Positions 6,916 to 15,700 of a DNA stretch of 16,336 nt are shown piece after piece. Both the position numbers and the translations under genes were made by a program. The notes beneath the pieces were generated by a model. That model saw nothing but the letters and a program-made list of their open reading frames with translations, was not told the origin of the DNA and searched no databases. Position 1 is the stretch's first letter. The number at the start of each line of letters is the position of its first letter. Location: contig JAISOQ010000234.1 in NCBI GenBank assembly GCA_031275515.1, positions 1 to 16,336 on the forward strand, written 5' to 3'. The stretch comes from Treponema sp. (GTDB lineage: Bacteria; Spirochaetota; Spirochaetia; Treponematales; Breznakiellaceae).

Positions 6916-7686
6916 TTGAAAGAAAAACGCAGTCCGCTTATCGGCATCATAGGCGGAGTGGGGCCCTATGCGGGTCTCGATTTCTTCAGGAACATTCTCA
7001 ATAATACCGTTACATCATGTGATCAGGATCATGTCGGCACGGTTTTGATATCCTGCCCCGCTCTTATCCCCGACAGGACGAATTATCTTTTGGATGAAGA
7101 AACGGAGAACCCAGCCTTCGGCATGTTTGAATGCGCGAACCAGCTTGCCGTCGCCGGGGTAAAATACGCCGGGGTCGCCTGTAATACCGCCCATGCAAAA
7201 CGTATTTTTGAGCCTTTTACAGCTATGGTCCGGGAAAAAATTCCCCATCTTGAAATAATCAATATGCTTGAAACCTGTATGCTCTATGTAAAACAAAACA
7301 TGCCCGCTCTCCGCAATATCGGCTATCTGGCCACCAAGGGTACCTATAAGAGCAGGGTTTACCACGAGTATTTTAGGGCCGAGGACGGATTTTCCCTTAT
7401 GGAACCGGAGGTTCAGGGGCAGGAACGGATACATGAGGCCATTTATTCAAAGGAATTCGGGATAAAGGCCTATTCCGATCCGGTACAAACCAAAGCGCGG
7501 AGTATCCTGCTTTACGAAACCTTTAAGCTGTTTGACCGCGGCGCGGAAGCGATTATTCTGGGCTGTACCGAACTCCCCCTGGCCGTAAACTCCGGTGATT
7601 TTCTGGTGCCCGTCTTTGACCCGGGAAAAATCATCGCCCGCAGGCTGATAGAACTCACAGCCCCGGAGAAGCTCCGCCGGGAATGA
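6916..7686 (+). CDS. Aspartate/glutamate-family amino-acid racemase
   Basis: TTG 6916 is the chosen start, six bases after GGGAGG (6904-6909) and 13 bp after the cyclase stop. The 256-residue protein is full length for the Asp/Glu racemase family (PF01177, aspartate racemase branch), which is cytoplasmic and PLP-independent. It opens with IGIIGGVGPYAG (9-20). The two catalytic cysteines are present in ACNTAH (Cys89) and LGCTELPLA (Cys217). The IPDRT segment (51-55) is also typical of this branch. It should interconvert L and D forms of an acidic or related amino acid. As last gene of the operon it fits processing of the substrate taken up by the symporter, for example a D-amino acid. Exact specificity cannot be read from sequence. 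Confidence 0.88.
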   Translation: MKEKRSPLIGIIGGVGPYAGLDFFRNILNNTVTSCDQDHVGTVLISCPALIPDRTNYLLDEETENPAFGMFECANQLAVAGVKYAGVACNTAHAKRIFEPFTAMVREKIPHLEIINMLETCMLYVKQNMPALRNIGYLATKGTYKSRVYHEYFRAEDGFSLMEPEVQGQERIHEAIYSKEFGIKAYSDPVQTKARSILLYETFKLFDRGAEAIILGCTELPLAVNSGDFLVPVFDPGKIIARRLIELTAPEKLRRE

Positions 7687-7733
7687 GCCCCCAATTTAAA
7701 ATCAACTGGCGTTGCACTACCGCTGATGCCCGG

Positions 7734-7767
7734 ATTAAACTGAAACGGCTATACCCGCAGTTTTAAT
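7734..7767. repeat. AT-rich inverted repeat in the convergent gap
   Basis: ATTAAACTG (7734-7742) pairs with CAGTTTTAAT (7758-7767) with one bulged T, 48 bases after the racemase stop. It may be a weak bidirectional terminator, but no T-tract follows on the + strand. Confidence 0.25.
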
Positions 7768-7894
7768 AGTGCCTGGATACTAGTGGTTGCAAAATTTCTA
7801 TGGGTCAAGTTCAGATTATACTCCGTGTAACTCCGCGGTTAAATATTTTGCGATTGCCGGATTCGTTCCTGATCCCGCCGGATTTGTTCGTCTT

Positions 7895-7961
7895 TCGCCG
7901 ATAGCAGCCCCCGGCTTGCGGGCCGCAGCCCCTGATGTGCGGGAGGGGCGGCGATATTTTT
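7895..7961 (+). terminator. Branched hairpin with T-tract, possible racemase-operon terminator
   Basis: TCGCCG (7895-7900) pairs with CGGCGA (7949-7954), with CCCC/GGGG pairing inside (about 7908-7911/7945-7948). A nested hairpin GGC-T-TGCG/CGCA-GCC sits at 7913-7929. TATTTTT follows at 7955-7961. It lies between the converging operons, just downstream of the GH105 stop on the other strand. The remaining gap (7687-7894) holds no gene I can support. Confidence 0.4.
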
Positions 7962-7974
7962 CACGTCTCCCGCT

Positions 7975-9153
7975 TCAGACTACATCAACGGCTTTGGCAT
8001 TGCGGTGGACGGAGGCTGACTGGCCCGCTGATTCATAATCACCGGCATCCAGTTCCAGGGAAGCCAGAATGAAGGGCCCCACCCCTTTAAAGTCATCAAC
8101 CGATACGGGTTCATTTACATAATATTCATAGGTGCCGTCCCGGTAGGGCTTTCCCCCCAATCCCGCGACCTTGCATATTCCCCCAAGGTGGAGTTCCCCG
8201 TCGGCATCCTCCGCCAGCACCCGCGTCATAATGCCCTCATAGGCTTTCAGGGCGGCATCCTTTACCAGCGGTATATCCATTTGGGGAACCGCCCCGATCC
8301 GTATCATCTTGAGCAGGAAGTACACAAACATGGAAGATGCGGAAGTTTCAGGGTAATTTTTTTCCCGCTGTTCCTGATCCAGAATCTGATACCAGAGGCC
8401 GCTTTCTTTATCCTGATATTTGAGGATAGGCGCCATGAGGCGGTTGGCGATGGCCAAAAGGACGGCCCTGTCTTTTTGACGGGTTTCGGGAATAAAATCC
8501 AGGGTGTCTACCAGGGCCATGCAATACCAGCCCACGGCGCGGCCCCAAAAATGGGGGGAACAGCCGGTATCGGGATTAGCCCATAACTGCCGACGGGATT
8601 CGTCCCAGGCGTGGTATAAGAGCCCCGTCTTTTCATCCCGGGCTTTTGCTTCCATCAGGACAAACTGGTGGATCACATCATCCAGATCGCCGGGGGCGCC
8701 GAATTCCGACAGGTATTGGGCGTAAAAGGGCCCCTGCATGTAAAGCCCGTCCAGCCACATCTGGTAAGGGTATATTTCTTTATGCCAGAACCCGTTGGTT
8801 TTTGTCCGGGGCTGGGTGCGGAGCTGCCCCCGGAGCAGTTCAATGGCGGCGCGGTATTTTTCTTCCCCGTATTGTTTATACAGACAAAACAAAGTCTTTC
8901 CCGGATTGATCTGATCCAGGTTGTATTCATCCTCCCGGTAACCGGCAATGCCGCCGCCTGAAACTTTGGCATCGTACATGGTCTTTACCCAGCGGCAATA
9001 ATCCGCATTGCCGGTTTGTTCACCGAGCGAAAAAATGCTCTGCAGCACAAGGCCGTGTTCGTAGTGCCACCTCACCTGATCCGGGGTATACCGGTTCATC
9101 ACCGATAAAGCCATCCGCTCGGAAAGGGGCTTTGTTCTGTCTATCGCCGCCAT
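7975..9153 (-). CDS. GH105 unsaturated rhamnogalacturonyl hydrolase (YteR-like)
   Basis: ATG at 9153 follows AAGGA with a 7-base spacer, 15 bp after the solute-binding gene. The 392-residue protein matches family GH105 over its length. The catalytic Asp of YteR corresponds to Asp135 in YPYQMWLDGLYMQGPF. Further family blocks are HAWDE (181-185), SPHFWGRAVGWYCMAL (199-214), YPETSASSMF (267-276) and the GT-YEYY-NEP region (340-349). There is no signal peptide, so it acts in the cytoplasm, removing the terminal 4,5-unsaturated uronic acid from pectin-derived disaccharides left by lyases. It is last in the regulator-permease-permease-binding-protein operon, which would import that substrate. The final ~20 residues (after LELDAGDY) run past the usual family end and look low in order. 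Confidence 0.92.
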   Translation of the reverse strand: MAAIDRTKPLSERMALSVMNRYTPDQVRWHYEHGLVLQSIFSLGEQTGNADYCRWVKTMYDAKVSGGGIAGYREDEYNLDQINPGKTLFCLYKQYGEEKYRAAIELLRGQLRTQPRTKTNGFWHKEIYPYQMWLDGLYMQGPFYAQYLSEFGAPGDLDDVIHQFVLMEAKARDEKTGLLYHAWDESRRQLWANPDTGCSPHFWGRAVGWYCMALVDTLDFIPETRQKDRAVLLAIANRLMAPILKYQDKESGLWYQILDQEQREKNYPETSASSMFVYFLLKMIRIGAVPQMDIPLVKDAALKAYEGIMTRVLAEDADGELHLGGICKVAGLGGKPYRDGTYEYYVNEPVSVDDFKGVGPFILASLELDAGDYESAGQSASVHRNAKAVDVV

Positions 9154-9168
9154 CGGCTTATCCTTAAA

Positions 9169-10746
9169 CTATTTGATGTATCCGTTAGCTTCACCGGCGG
9201 CAATCCCCGCCTTTTCCCAGTCGGCGCCGCCGAGCTTATCAAATTCCGCCACCCAGGCGTTCCAGTTGGCCTGGTTTAAGGCCCGCTGGCCGGTAAGGAA
9301 TTCCACGACCCCCTGCTCATAGAACCGTTTCAGATCCGCGTTGGGGGAAGGAAGGGCGTCGGCGCCTATGTTCGGCGTCCAGGCCCGCTTCTGCATGTCA
9401 AAGAGGGTGGTCAGGGCGCTCATGGTTTTTCCCGACGTGGGGGCCTTGTAGGTAGGATACCGGGCCAGAAGCTCCACCTCGCTGTTATAGTAGACCATGT
9501 TTCTGAGCTGGGTAATGGGCTGCATTTCAGGCTTGGTGAATCCCTTGGATTCGTCGGGAATGCCGTTGACCGTGGGAGCCCCGTCGGGGCCGATTACGTA
9601 GTTCACTCCCCGCTCGCCCCAGCCCAGAAGGAAGTAGCCTTCATCGGAGGACATCCATTCCAGCAGCCTGGCGATAGCCGGCCCTTTCCCCGCCTGCATA
9701 GCCTTGGCGGACACGGCGTAGATCCGGTAAGCCTGGGTATACACGCCGACGGACTGCTTGCCGCTGGGCCCCTTGGGAGGATCAATAACTATCCATTCGC
9801 CGTTGGGGAAGTTCTTGTCAAAGGGCGCGTAATTGGATTCCGCGGCATAGGCGGCGTTTTGTTCCCGCATAACCCCAAAACGTCCCTGCTTCCAGGCGGC
9901 CCGGAAATCGTCTTTGCTGTAACTCATCCAGTTGGGATCGATGACCTTTTCATCCACCATCCGTTTTACATAACTCAGCGCGTTAAAATACTCGGGCTTC
10001 CGCACGTTAAGCCCCGCATTGGCTTTGGCAAGATTCCAGGTTCCGGCCACTCCCCAGGCGCCAAAGATCGGATCAAAACGGCGGCCCAGGCCCTCTTCAA
10101 AATTGTTGATTTCGATGAAGGCGCCGTAACCGTAGGTGTCCGCCCGGCCGTTGCCGTCGGGGTCCTGGGTCGTAAAAGCCTTCATCACGGTGAAGAGTTC
10201 TTCCGTGGTGGCGGGAACGGACAGCTTGAGTTTATCCAGCCAGTCCTTGCGGATCAGAAGCCCTTCGTTTTTCGCGATGGCGCCGGGGGAGGCCAGGCCG
10301 TAGGATTTTCCGTTAATGGTGGTAAAACCCCGGCTGTCCGCGTCGTACTGGAGTTTGGTCCGGTTGGGCATCTGGGCGTAGAGCTCATCCACCGGAGCGA
10401 TGACCCCGACCTTGGCGATATTGAGGAAGGGGTCCCGGCGGACCATAAACAGATCCGGCAGGGTATTGGCCGCGGCGGCCGCATTTATTTTGACATCCTG
10501 ATCCGACTCGTTGGACGGCAGGGCGTTTAATACCAGGTTGATATTAAGTTTGTCCCTGATAAGCTGCAAGACCTTCCAGTCAGCCGGAGGCGGCCCCGCT
10601 TCGGTTACCGCCGCGCCGTACCAGAGTTCGATGGTAACCGGCCCTGATGAGGCCGCGTTTTTTTCACTTTGAGATCCGGCGAATACCGGGACCGCAAAAC
10701 ACAAAACCAGCGACATCACAGCAATAAATTTCACTCTTTCTTTCAT
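9169..10746 (-). CDS. Family 1 extracellular solute-binding protein (LplA-like, sugar importer)
   Basis: ATG at 10746 is preceded by GGAGGAG seven bases upstream. The 525 residues begin with a classical signal peptide cleaved after VFA (residue 23); no lipobox Cys follows, so it appears to be a free periplasmic protein rather than a lipoprotein. The body is a family 1 binding protein of the large LplA/YtcQ type: VTIELWYGAAV near the mature N-terminus, TLPDLFMV (95-102), an EF-hand-like DPDGNGRADTYG loop (195-206) and a conserved EWM-SDEGY segment. It should deliver an oligosaccharide to the two permeases upstream. Neighbourhood with GH105 suggests unsaturated rhamnogalacturonan fragments (inference). 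A palindrome in the gap upstream (10775-10791) may affect its expression relative to the permeases. Confidence 0.92.
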   Translation of the reverse strand: MKERVKFIAVMSLVLCFAVPVFAGSQSEKNAASSGPVTIELWYGAAVTEAGPPPADWKVLQLIRDKLNINLVLNALPSNESDQDVKINAAAAANTLPDLFMVRRDPFLNIAKVGVIAPVDELYAQMPNRTKLQYDADSRGFTTINGKSYGLASPGAIAKNEGLLIRKDWLDKLKLSVPATTEELFTVMKAFTTQDPDGNGRADTYGYGAFIEINNFEEGLGRRFDPIFGAWGVAGTWNLAKANAGLNVRKPEYFNALSYVKRMVDEKVIDPNWMSYSKDDFRAAWKQGRFGVMREQNAAYAAESNYAPFDKNFPNGEWIVIDPPKGPSGKQSVGVYTQAYRIYAVSAKAMQAGKGPAIARLLEWMSSDEGYFLLGWGERGVNYVIGPDGAPTVNGIPDESKGFTKPEMQPITQLRNMVYYNSEVELLARYPTYKAPTSGKTMSALTTLFDMQKRAWTPNIGADALPSPNADLKRFYEQGVVEFLTGQRALNQANWNAWVAEFDKLGGADWEKAGIAAGEANGYIK

Positions 10747-10774
10747 AAATCACTCCTCCAAAAAATATTATCAT

Positions 10775-10791
10775 CGGATTTTAAAAATCCG
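10775..10791 (-). repeat. Perfect palindrome between permease and binding-protein genes
   Basis: CGGATTTT-A-AAAATCCG is a perfect inverted repeat in the 62-bp gap. Read on the minus strand it is followed, after 9 bases, by a run of T and then the Shine-Dalgarno of the binding-protein gene. Such intercistronic hairpins often protect or partly terminate transporter mRNAs. It could also be an operator. Confidence 0.45.
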
Positions 10792-10808
10792 GTTCCTCCG
10801 AAAACACG

Positions 10809-11723
10809 CTACCCCTTCACGCTCCCCAGCAAGGTGCCCCGGGTAAAATATTTCTGAATAAACGGATAGGCGGCGATCATGGGGATGGCGGCCATAAACA
10901 CGCTGGCCGCTTTAATCGCCTGGACCGGGGCTTCCCCAAAGGCGTTGACCTCCACGAATTCATTCATGCCGCTGGCCATGAGGATGTTCCGCAACAGGAT
11001 GGGCAGGGGCTGCAGGGCGTTGTTGTTGATATACAGCATGGCGTGAAAAAAATCATTCCAGAATGAAACCCCGTAGTAAAGCCCTATGGTCATAATAATC
11101 GGCTTGGACAGAGGAAGGATGATCCGCACAAGCACATACCATTCGGGGGCGCCGTCAATCCGGGCGGATTCCTTTAATTCGTCGGGAATGCCTTCAAAAA
11201 AGCCCCGCATGATCAGGCAGTTGTAGGTGCCGATGGCGCCGGGCAAAAAAATCGCCGCCAAATGGTTGGTAAGCCCCAGCCGGGTTATCACCATGTATGT
11301 GGGAATGAGCCCCACGTTGAAAAGATAGGGCAGCAGTACCAGCACGTTAAAAAATTTCCGCCCCGGCAGGGTCTTTACCGACAACACATAGGCCAGGGGG
11401 ATGGTGAGGAACAGGGCGCTTGCTATCCCCCATACAAAAATCTTAACACTGTTGATAGAGGCGTTGAGAAACCCGTTGTTTCCCAGAAGGGACCGGTACG
11501 CCGCGGTCGACCACTTCCAGGGGGGCAGGAACATCCCCTCCAGGTTGGTCCCGATAAAGGTGTTGGATCTGAAGGAAAGGGTGATGGTGCTCCACATGGG
11601 AATGGCTACCAGGATCAACACGGCAACAAGAAAAACATCAATAACGGCGTAAAAGATCCGATCCTCAAAGGTGAGCCTGACCACAACGCTTTTTACCCGT
11701 TTTGTTTTCATGTCTTTTTTCAC
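10809..11723 (-). CDS. Carbohydrate ABC permease, YtcP/LplC type
   Basis: GTG at 11723 is the preferred start, because AGGA lies seven bases upstream; ATG at 11711 is the alternative. The gap to the upstream permease is only 9 bp. The 304-residue protein has about six membrane helices and the MalG-type EAA loop ESARIDGAPEWYVLVRI (185-201) ending in LPLSKP, which docks the ATPase. It ends in YFTRGTLLGSVKG, the usual C-terminus of the YtcP/LplC group. With the LplB-type partner it forms the inner-membrane channel of a sugar importer. No ATPase gene accompanies it, as is usual for this class, which shares a distant MsmX-like ATPase. Confidence 0.92.
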   Translation of the reverse strand: MKKDMKTKRVKSVVVRLTFEDRIFYAVIDVFLVAVLILVAIPMWSTITLSFRSNTFIGTNLEGMFLPPWKWSTAAYRSLLGNNGFLNASINSVKIFVWGIASALFLTIPLAYVLSVKTLPGRKFFNVLVLLPYLFNVGLIPTYMVITRLGLTNHLAAIFLPGAIGTYNCLIMRGFFEGIPDELKESARIDGAPEWYVLVRIILPLSKPIIMTIGLYYGVSFWNDFFHAMLYINNNALQPLPILLRNILMASGMNEFVEVNAFGEAPVQAIKAASVFMAAIPMIAAYPFIQKYFTRGTLLGSVKG

Positions 11724-11732
11724 GCCCCCATC

Positions 11733-12665
11733 CTAAAAAAGCGAAGAATCGCTGAGCCGTTTGACCGTCCAGTTGGAAGCCAGAATCAGGGCCAGGCCGA
11801 TGACGCCTTTGAAGATCCCCACCGCGGTGGCAAGGCCGAACTGGAATTCCAGGAGTCCCTGGCGGTATACCCAGGTGTCGATGATGTCCGCCACGCTGTA
11901 CACGGGAATCGAATAGAGCATAAACATCTGGTTAAACCCCGCGTCCAGAATGGTTCCCAAACGGAGGAGCACCACCATGACAATCACCGGCCTGATGGAG
12001 GGCAGGGTGATGTACCAGACCCGCTGGGGAGCGCTCACCCCTTCCACCACGGCGGCTTCAAACAGGGACGGATCAATGCCGATGAGGGCGGCGATAAAGA
12101 TGATCGCGCTCCAGCCCATCTCCTTCCAGGCGTCGGAAAAAATCACTATCCAGGGGAAGGTTTTGGTATCGGTCATAAAGGCCCGGGCCTCTCCGCCGAA
12201 GGCTTTGATAACATCGTTGACAATCCCGTCGCCGGGGGCCAGGAGGGCCAGGAGTATGCCGTACATGATAACCCAGGAAAGGAAGTGGGGAAGATAGGCC
12301 AGGGTCTGAACCAGTTTGGCAAGCCGGGGCCGGGCGCATTCATAGACGGCTACCGCCAGCAGTATTGCCGCGGGAACGCTGATCAGGAGTTTTCCGAAGC
12401 TGTAAAACAGGGTGTTCCGCAAAAGTTCAAAAAAATAGAAGGATTTAAAAAAAGTCTGAAAATGGGTCAGCCCGATCCAGCGGCTTCCCAGAATCCCGTC
12501 CAGGGGCATAAAATCCCGAAAGGCGATCTGCCCGTTCCAGATGGGAAGGTACTTAAAAATAATATAGTAAGTCAGCGGAATGACCAGGAGGACGTACACC
12601 GACCGGTGCCGTTTGATCTCCCTGCCAAGACGCCTTCCGCCGGGCCCCATAACGCCGTGCTTCAT
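11733..12665 (-). CDS. Carbohydrate ABC permease, LplB/YtcQ-system type
   Basis: The 310-residue protein starts at ATG 12665; the Shine-Dalgarno is weak, and ATG 12650 (Met6) is possible. It has about six membrane helices, the N-terminal YVLLVIPLTYYIIFKYLPIW block typical of LplB-like permeases, and the EAA loop EAAVVEGVSAPQRVWYITLP (203-222). The usual Asp before the Gly of this loop is Glu208. It pairs with the downstream permease to form a heterodimeric inner-membrane pore. It lies 52 bp behind the regulator gene and is probably cotranscribed with it, though the gap holds a small hairpin that could carry a separate promoter or operator. Confidence 0.92.
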   Translation of the reverse strand: MKHGVMGPGGRRLGREIKRHRSVYVLLVIPLTYYIIFKYLPIWNGQIAFRDFMPLDGILGSRWIGLTHFQTFFKSFYFFELLRNTLFYSFGKLLISVPAAILLAVAVYECARPRLAKLVQTLAYLPHFLSWVIMYGILLALLAPGDGIVNDVIKAFGGEARAFMTDTKTFPWIVIFSDAWKEMGWSAIIFIAALIGIDPSLFEAAVVEGVSAPQRVWYITLPSIRPVIVMVVLLRLGTILDAGFNQMFMLYSIPVYSVADIIDTWVYRQGLLEFQFGLATAVGIFKGVIGLALILASNWTVKRLSDSSLF

Positions 12666-12677
12666 ACCAGCTTTATG

Positions 12678-12712
12678 ATAACCGGGAATTCCGGTAAAAT
12701 GCAGGCTGGTTA
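12678..12712. repeat. Small inverted repeats between regulator and permease genes
   Basis: ACCGG (12681-12685) and CCGGT (12691-12695) form a 5-bp hairpin with loop GAATT. An alternative pairing joins ATAACC (12678-12683) and GGTTAT (12707-12712). In the only gap between regulator and transport genes this could be an operator or an mRNA structure. No -35/-10 pair is clear. Confidence 0.25.
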
Positions 12713-12717
12713 TTGGA

Positions 12718-15700
12718 TTATTCCGACCTTTTTCGTAATTGCCCCGGAGGACAGCCGTATATCTTCTTAAAAACCCGGCAAAAATAGGCCTGATCCTGGA
12801 ACCCGCAGCGGGCGGCGATTCCCTGGATGGTTTCGCCGGTCCGGCGGAGCAGTCCCGCGGCGAGGAAAACCCGGTACCGGTTCAGGTAATCCCAGAGGGA
12901 GAGTCCCATTTCCCGGTGAAAAATCCGGGTCAGGTAGTCCTCGCTCACATGAACCGCCTCCGCCAGCTTCCACCGGGAAATGGGGGAACCGGCGTATTGG
13001 TTAAAGTAGAGGATCGTTTTTTTGACCAGTGCCCCTGTGTGGGGGGGAAGGATTTCATCCCCCGCGAGCAGGGCCTTGATCCGCAGGCGGAATTCCCGGG
13101 AGGAAGCAACGGCGGCGTTGCAGATGATGAGCCGGGAGTACCCGCTTAAAGCCATGACCTCCGCGGCGGAATCAATCAGGCTCCCTATCATAACAATGGG
13201 CGCCGTTGCCGTCAGGGGATGCCGCCGGACAGCCGCGGCGGTTTCAGGGTTCACCCCGTTGACCAGGATCAGCGCCGGGCAAAGCTCCGCCACCGTTTCG
13301 TTAAAAAGCGCCATGGAATCGATATTGATAATATCCGCCTGAATTTCACCCTCCGTATCGATCCGGGGGCAGGCTCCGGTTTCCGGGAGGCCGACGGTGA
13401 GGATGATTCCCCGCGCCGGGGATCGCAGGGCGTTTTCCACCGCCTCGGCAATGGAGGTTTCCGAACCATAGGTTCCGGTAAAGCCGTAAGTTCCCCCCGC
13501 GGAAGGCCGCTTCCCGTAACACAAAAAAGGAAGCGTCCCAAACCCGGGCTGCCGCCGCAGGCGCAACACCTCCAGGTACTCCTCCCTAGTTGAAACGGCG
13601 GCGTTCCAGACGATAAAGGCGGTTCTGCCCGGAAGCTCCGCGGATTTTTTGATATCCCGCACCAGGGGCAGATCAAAAAAATTCGCCGGCAAAAGCGCGG
13701 CGTCGGAAAGGCTCAGTACGTGATCCCGCCGGCCCACCGCCTGAACAACGGCCTCCCCGCCGGTCAGGGTTGTCCAGGGAAGCGTCAGGGCGCACCGCGC
13801 CTCGTCCCGGGAAAATTCCCCGCCGTGGCTCAGGATGATCTGTTCGGCTAACAGGATGCCCTGTTCCCGCCTGACCCCCGGCGCCGTTCCGTTTTTCCGG
13901 GCCCGGCGGAAATTCACCGCAAGCCCTCCCCAGGTCAGGGCCGCGGATACCCTGTCCCCGTATTCCTCCCGGATAAGGGAAAAACACTGGGACAGGCGGG
14001 CCGTATCGCCGCAGAGGAGGGGAAACGCACCTATCCCCGGCAGGAGTTCATCGGGATCAAAAAGGGTCTTCCGCAGGGCCGGCTCATCAATCCGGGAGAG
14101 GGTTAAATCAATCAAACTGTCCGCCTCGGCTTCCCGGGAACTTATCAGGGATTTCAGCCTGGAAATATCGTCCCCTATGCCGCCGCCGGGGGGAATTTTT
14201 TTCCCCAGCTCCTCAACCTGCTCCATCACCTCCGAGAGGGGATCGTACAGTTCATGCTCCAGGGCCCTCAGCAATTCGGACTTCGCCCGTTCCGCCTGCT
14301 CGGCAATCCGTTTTGCCCTGACTACCTCTTCCAGCAGGGAAATGCCCTTGAGGGCGTAACTGACGGCGGAACGGAGTTCCTCAAAAATCACGCCGTCATA
14401 GACGGGAACATCATGGACAAAATACCCCAGGGACTGGTTTTCGATAAACAGGGGCTGAACCATAAATACCCCGTCGGCGTACTGGGCTTTGAGGTCCGCG
14501 GGAACCAGAAGCTGCGCGGGAAAGGGTTGTTCCCGCCGGGGGCTGATTCCCAGAGGTGAAAAACTCCCCACGCAGCGGGAAATTTTTTCATCCTCAAAAA
14601 GTACGATAACCGCGGTGGTGATCCCGATTTTCGGCAGATGCCGGGCCAGGCTCCGCACCAGGCCGCCCCGGTCACGGGCGCCCAGCAGTTCACACTTCAG
14701 GGAATTCAGGGCCGTGTTCCACTGCTTCTTTTCATACTGTTCGTGGGTGGTAAGCCGCTCCCGGATGTGGAAGATGGTCCGGTACAGGGCCGGCTCAATC
14801 CGGGAAAGGCTGTCCGGGGGAAGGAGGCCGGAACGGGCAATGTCCCCCAGAAGCCCGAGAAGCCGTTCAATATCCCGGCCGGAATGAAAAAACCGGATCA
14901 GGACTTTTTCAAAGAGATGAAAAAAAACATCTTCCCTGCCGCGGAACAGGGCGTCAACAACCGGAAACACCAGATCTTCGGCATAGCCGGATTCAAGATT
15001 GAGATAAGCGGCGGCCATCCTGATTATGGTCTCCTGGGCTGCGGCGTGAGGTTCCGCCTTTTCAAAGAAATGTTCACCCCCGGTTCCGCCGGTATGGTAA
15101 TAGTCACAGCCGCAGGACTCCCGGATGACAAGTTCCGACGCTAACTGCACGTCCTTTATGTCCGGGGGTTTTTTGCCGAGGAGTTTCAGAACAATGCCGA
15201 AGGACCGGCCGCTTAATTCGGTGTAGGGGATATGCACCGTTGACAGGGGGCTTTCCGGTATCCTGCTTTCAATGGAATTGTTGAATCCCCCGGCGCGGTA
15301 ATCCCGGGGCACGTGATAGCCCTCCTTTAAAAGGTAATTAACCGCCCCCAGCGCCATCAGATCGCTGGAGCCGATAAGGGTGTCAAAATCCCGGCCCGGC
15401 GCCAGGGAACGGTCTTTAAAAAGCTGGGCCGCCGCGGCATCCCCGCTGTTCCAGTTGAAAGGTTCCGTAACCAGGGGGCTTTCCGGCGGAGCAGGCAGCC
15501 CCGCTTCCCGTAGCGCGTCCCGGTAGCCCCGGAGCCGGGCCACGGCGGACTGGTGAAAATCAGGCCCCCGGAGAAAGGCTATGTTCCGGGCGCCGTGAAC
15601 CCGGATACAGTGGCTGACCAGGGCCTTCATTCCATTGTAGGCGTCGAATTCAACGCAGGGGTGGCCGGGAATCTTATAGGCCAGGGTGACATAGGGCAGG

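Noticed and set aside
7787..8038. + strand ORF in the convergent gap, and a TATACT at 7817-7822
   Set aside because: The ORF overlaps the GH105 C-terminus with no Shine-Dalgarno. The TATACT has no -35 element at a suitable distance.
9859..10530. + strand ORF of 223 codons
   Set aside because: It is antisense to the well-supported solute-binding protein, with no family resemblance or start signal.
11262..12770. Long + strand ORF (502 codons)
   Set aside because: It lies antisense to the two permease genes, which have clear membrane segments and EAA loops. The translation is low in hydrophobic structure and rich in Gly/His/Pro, typical of an antisense shadow in GC-rich DNA.
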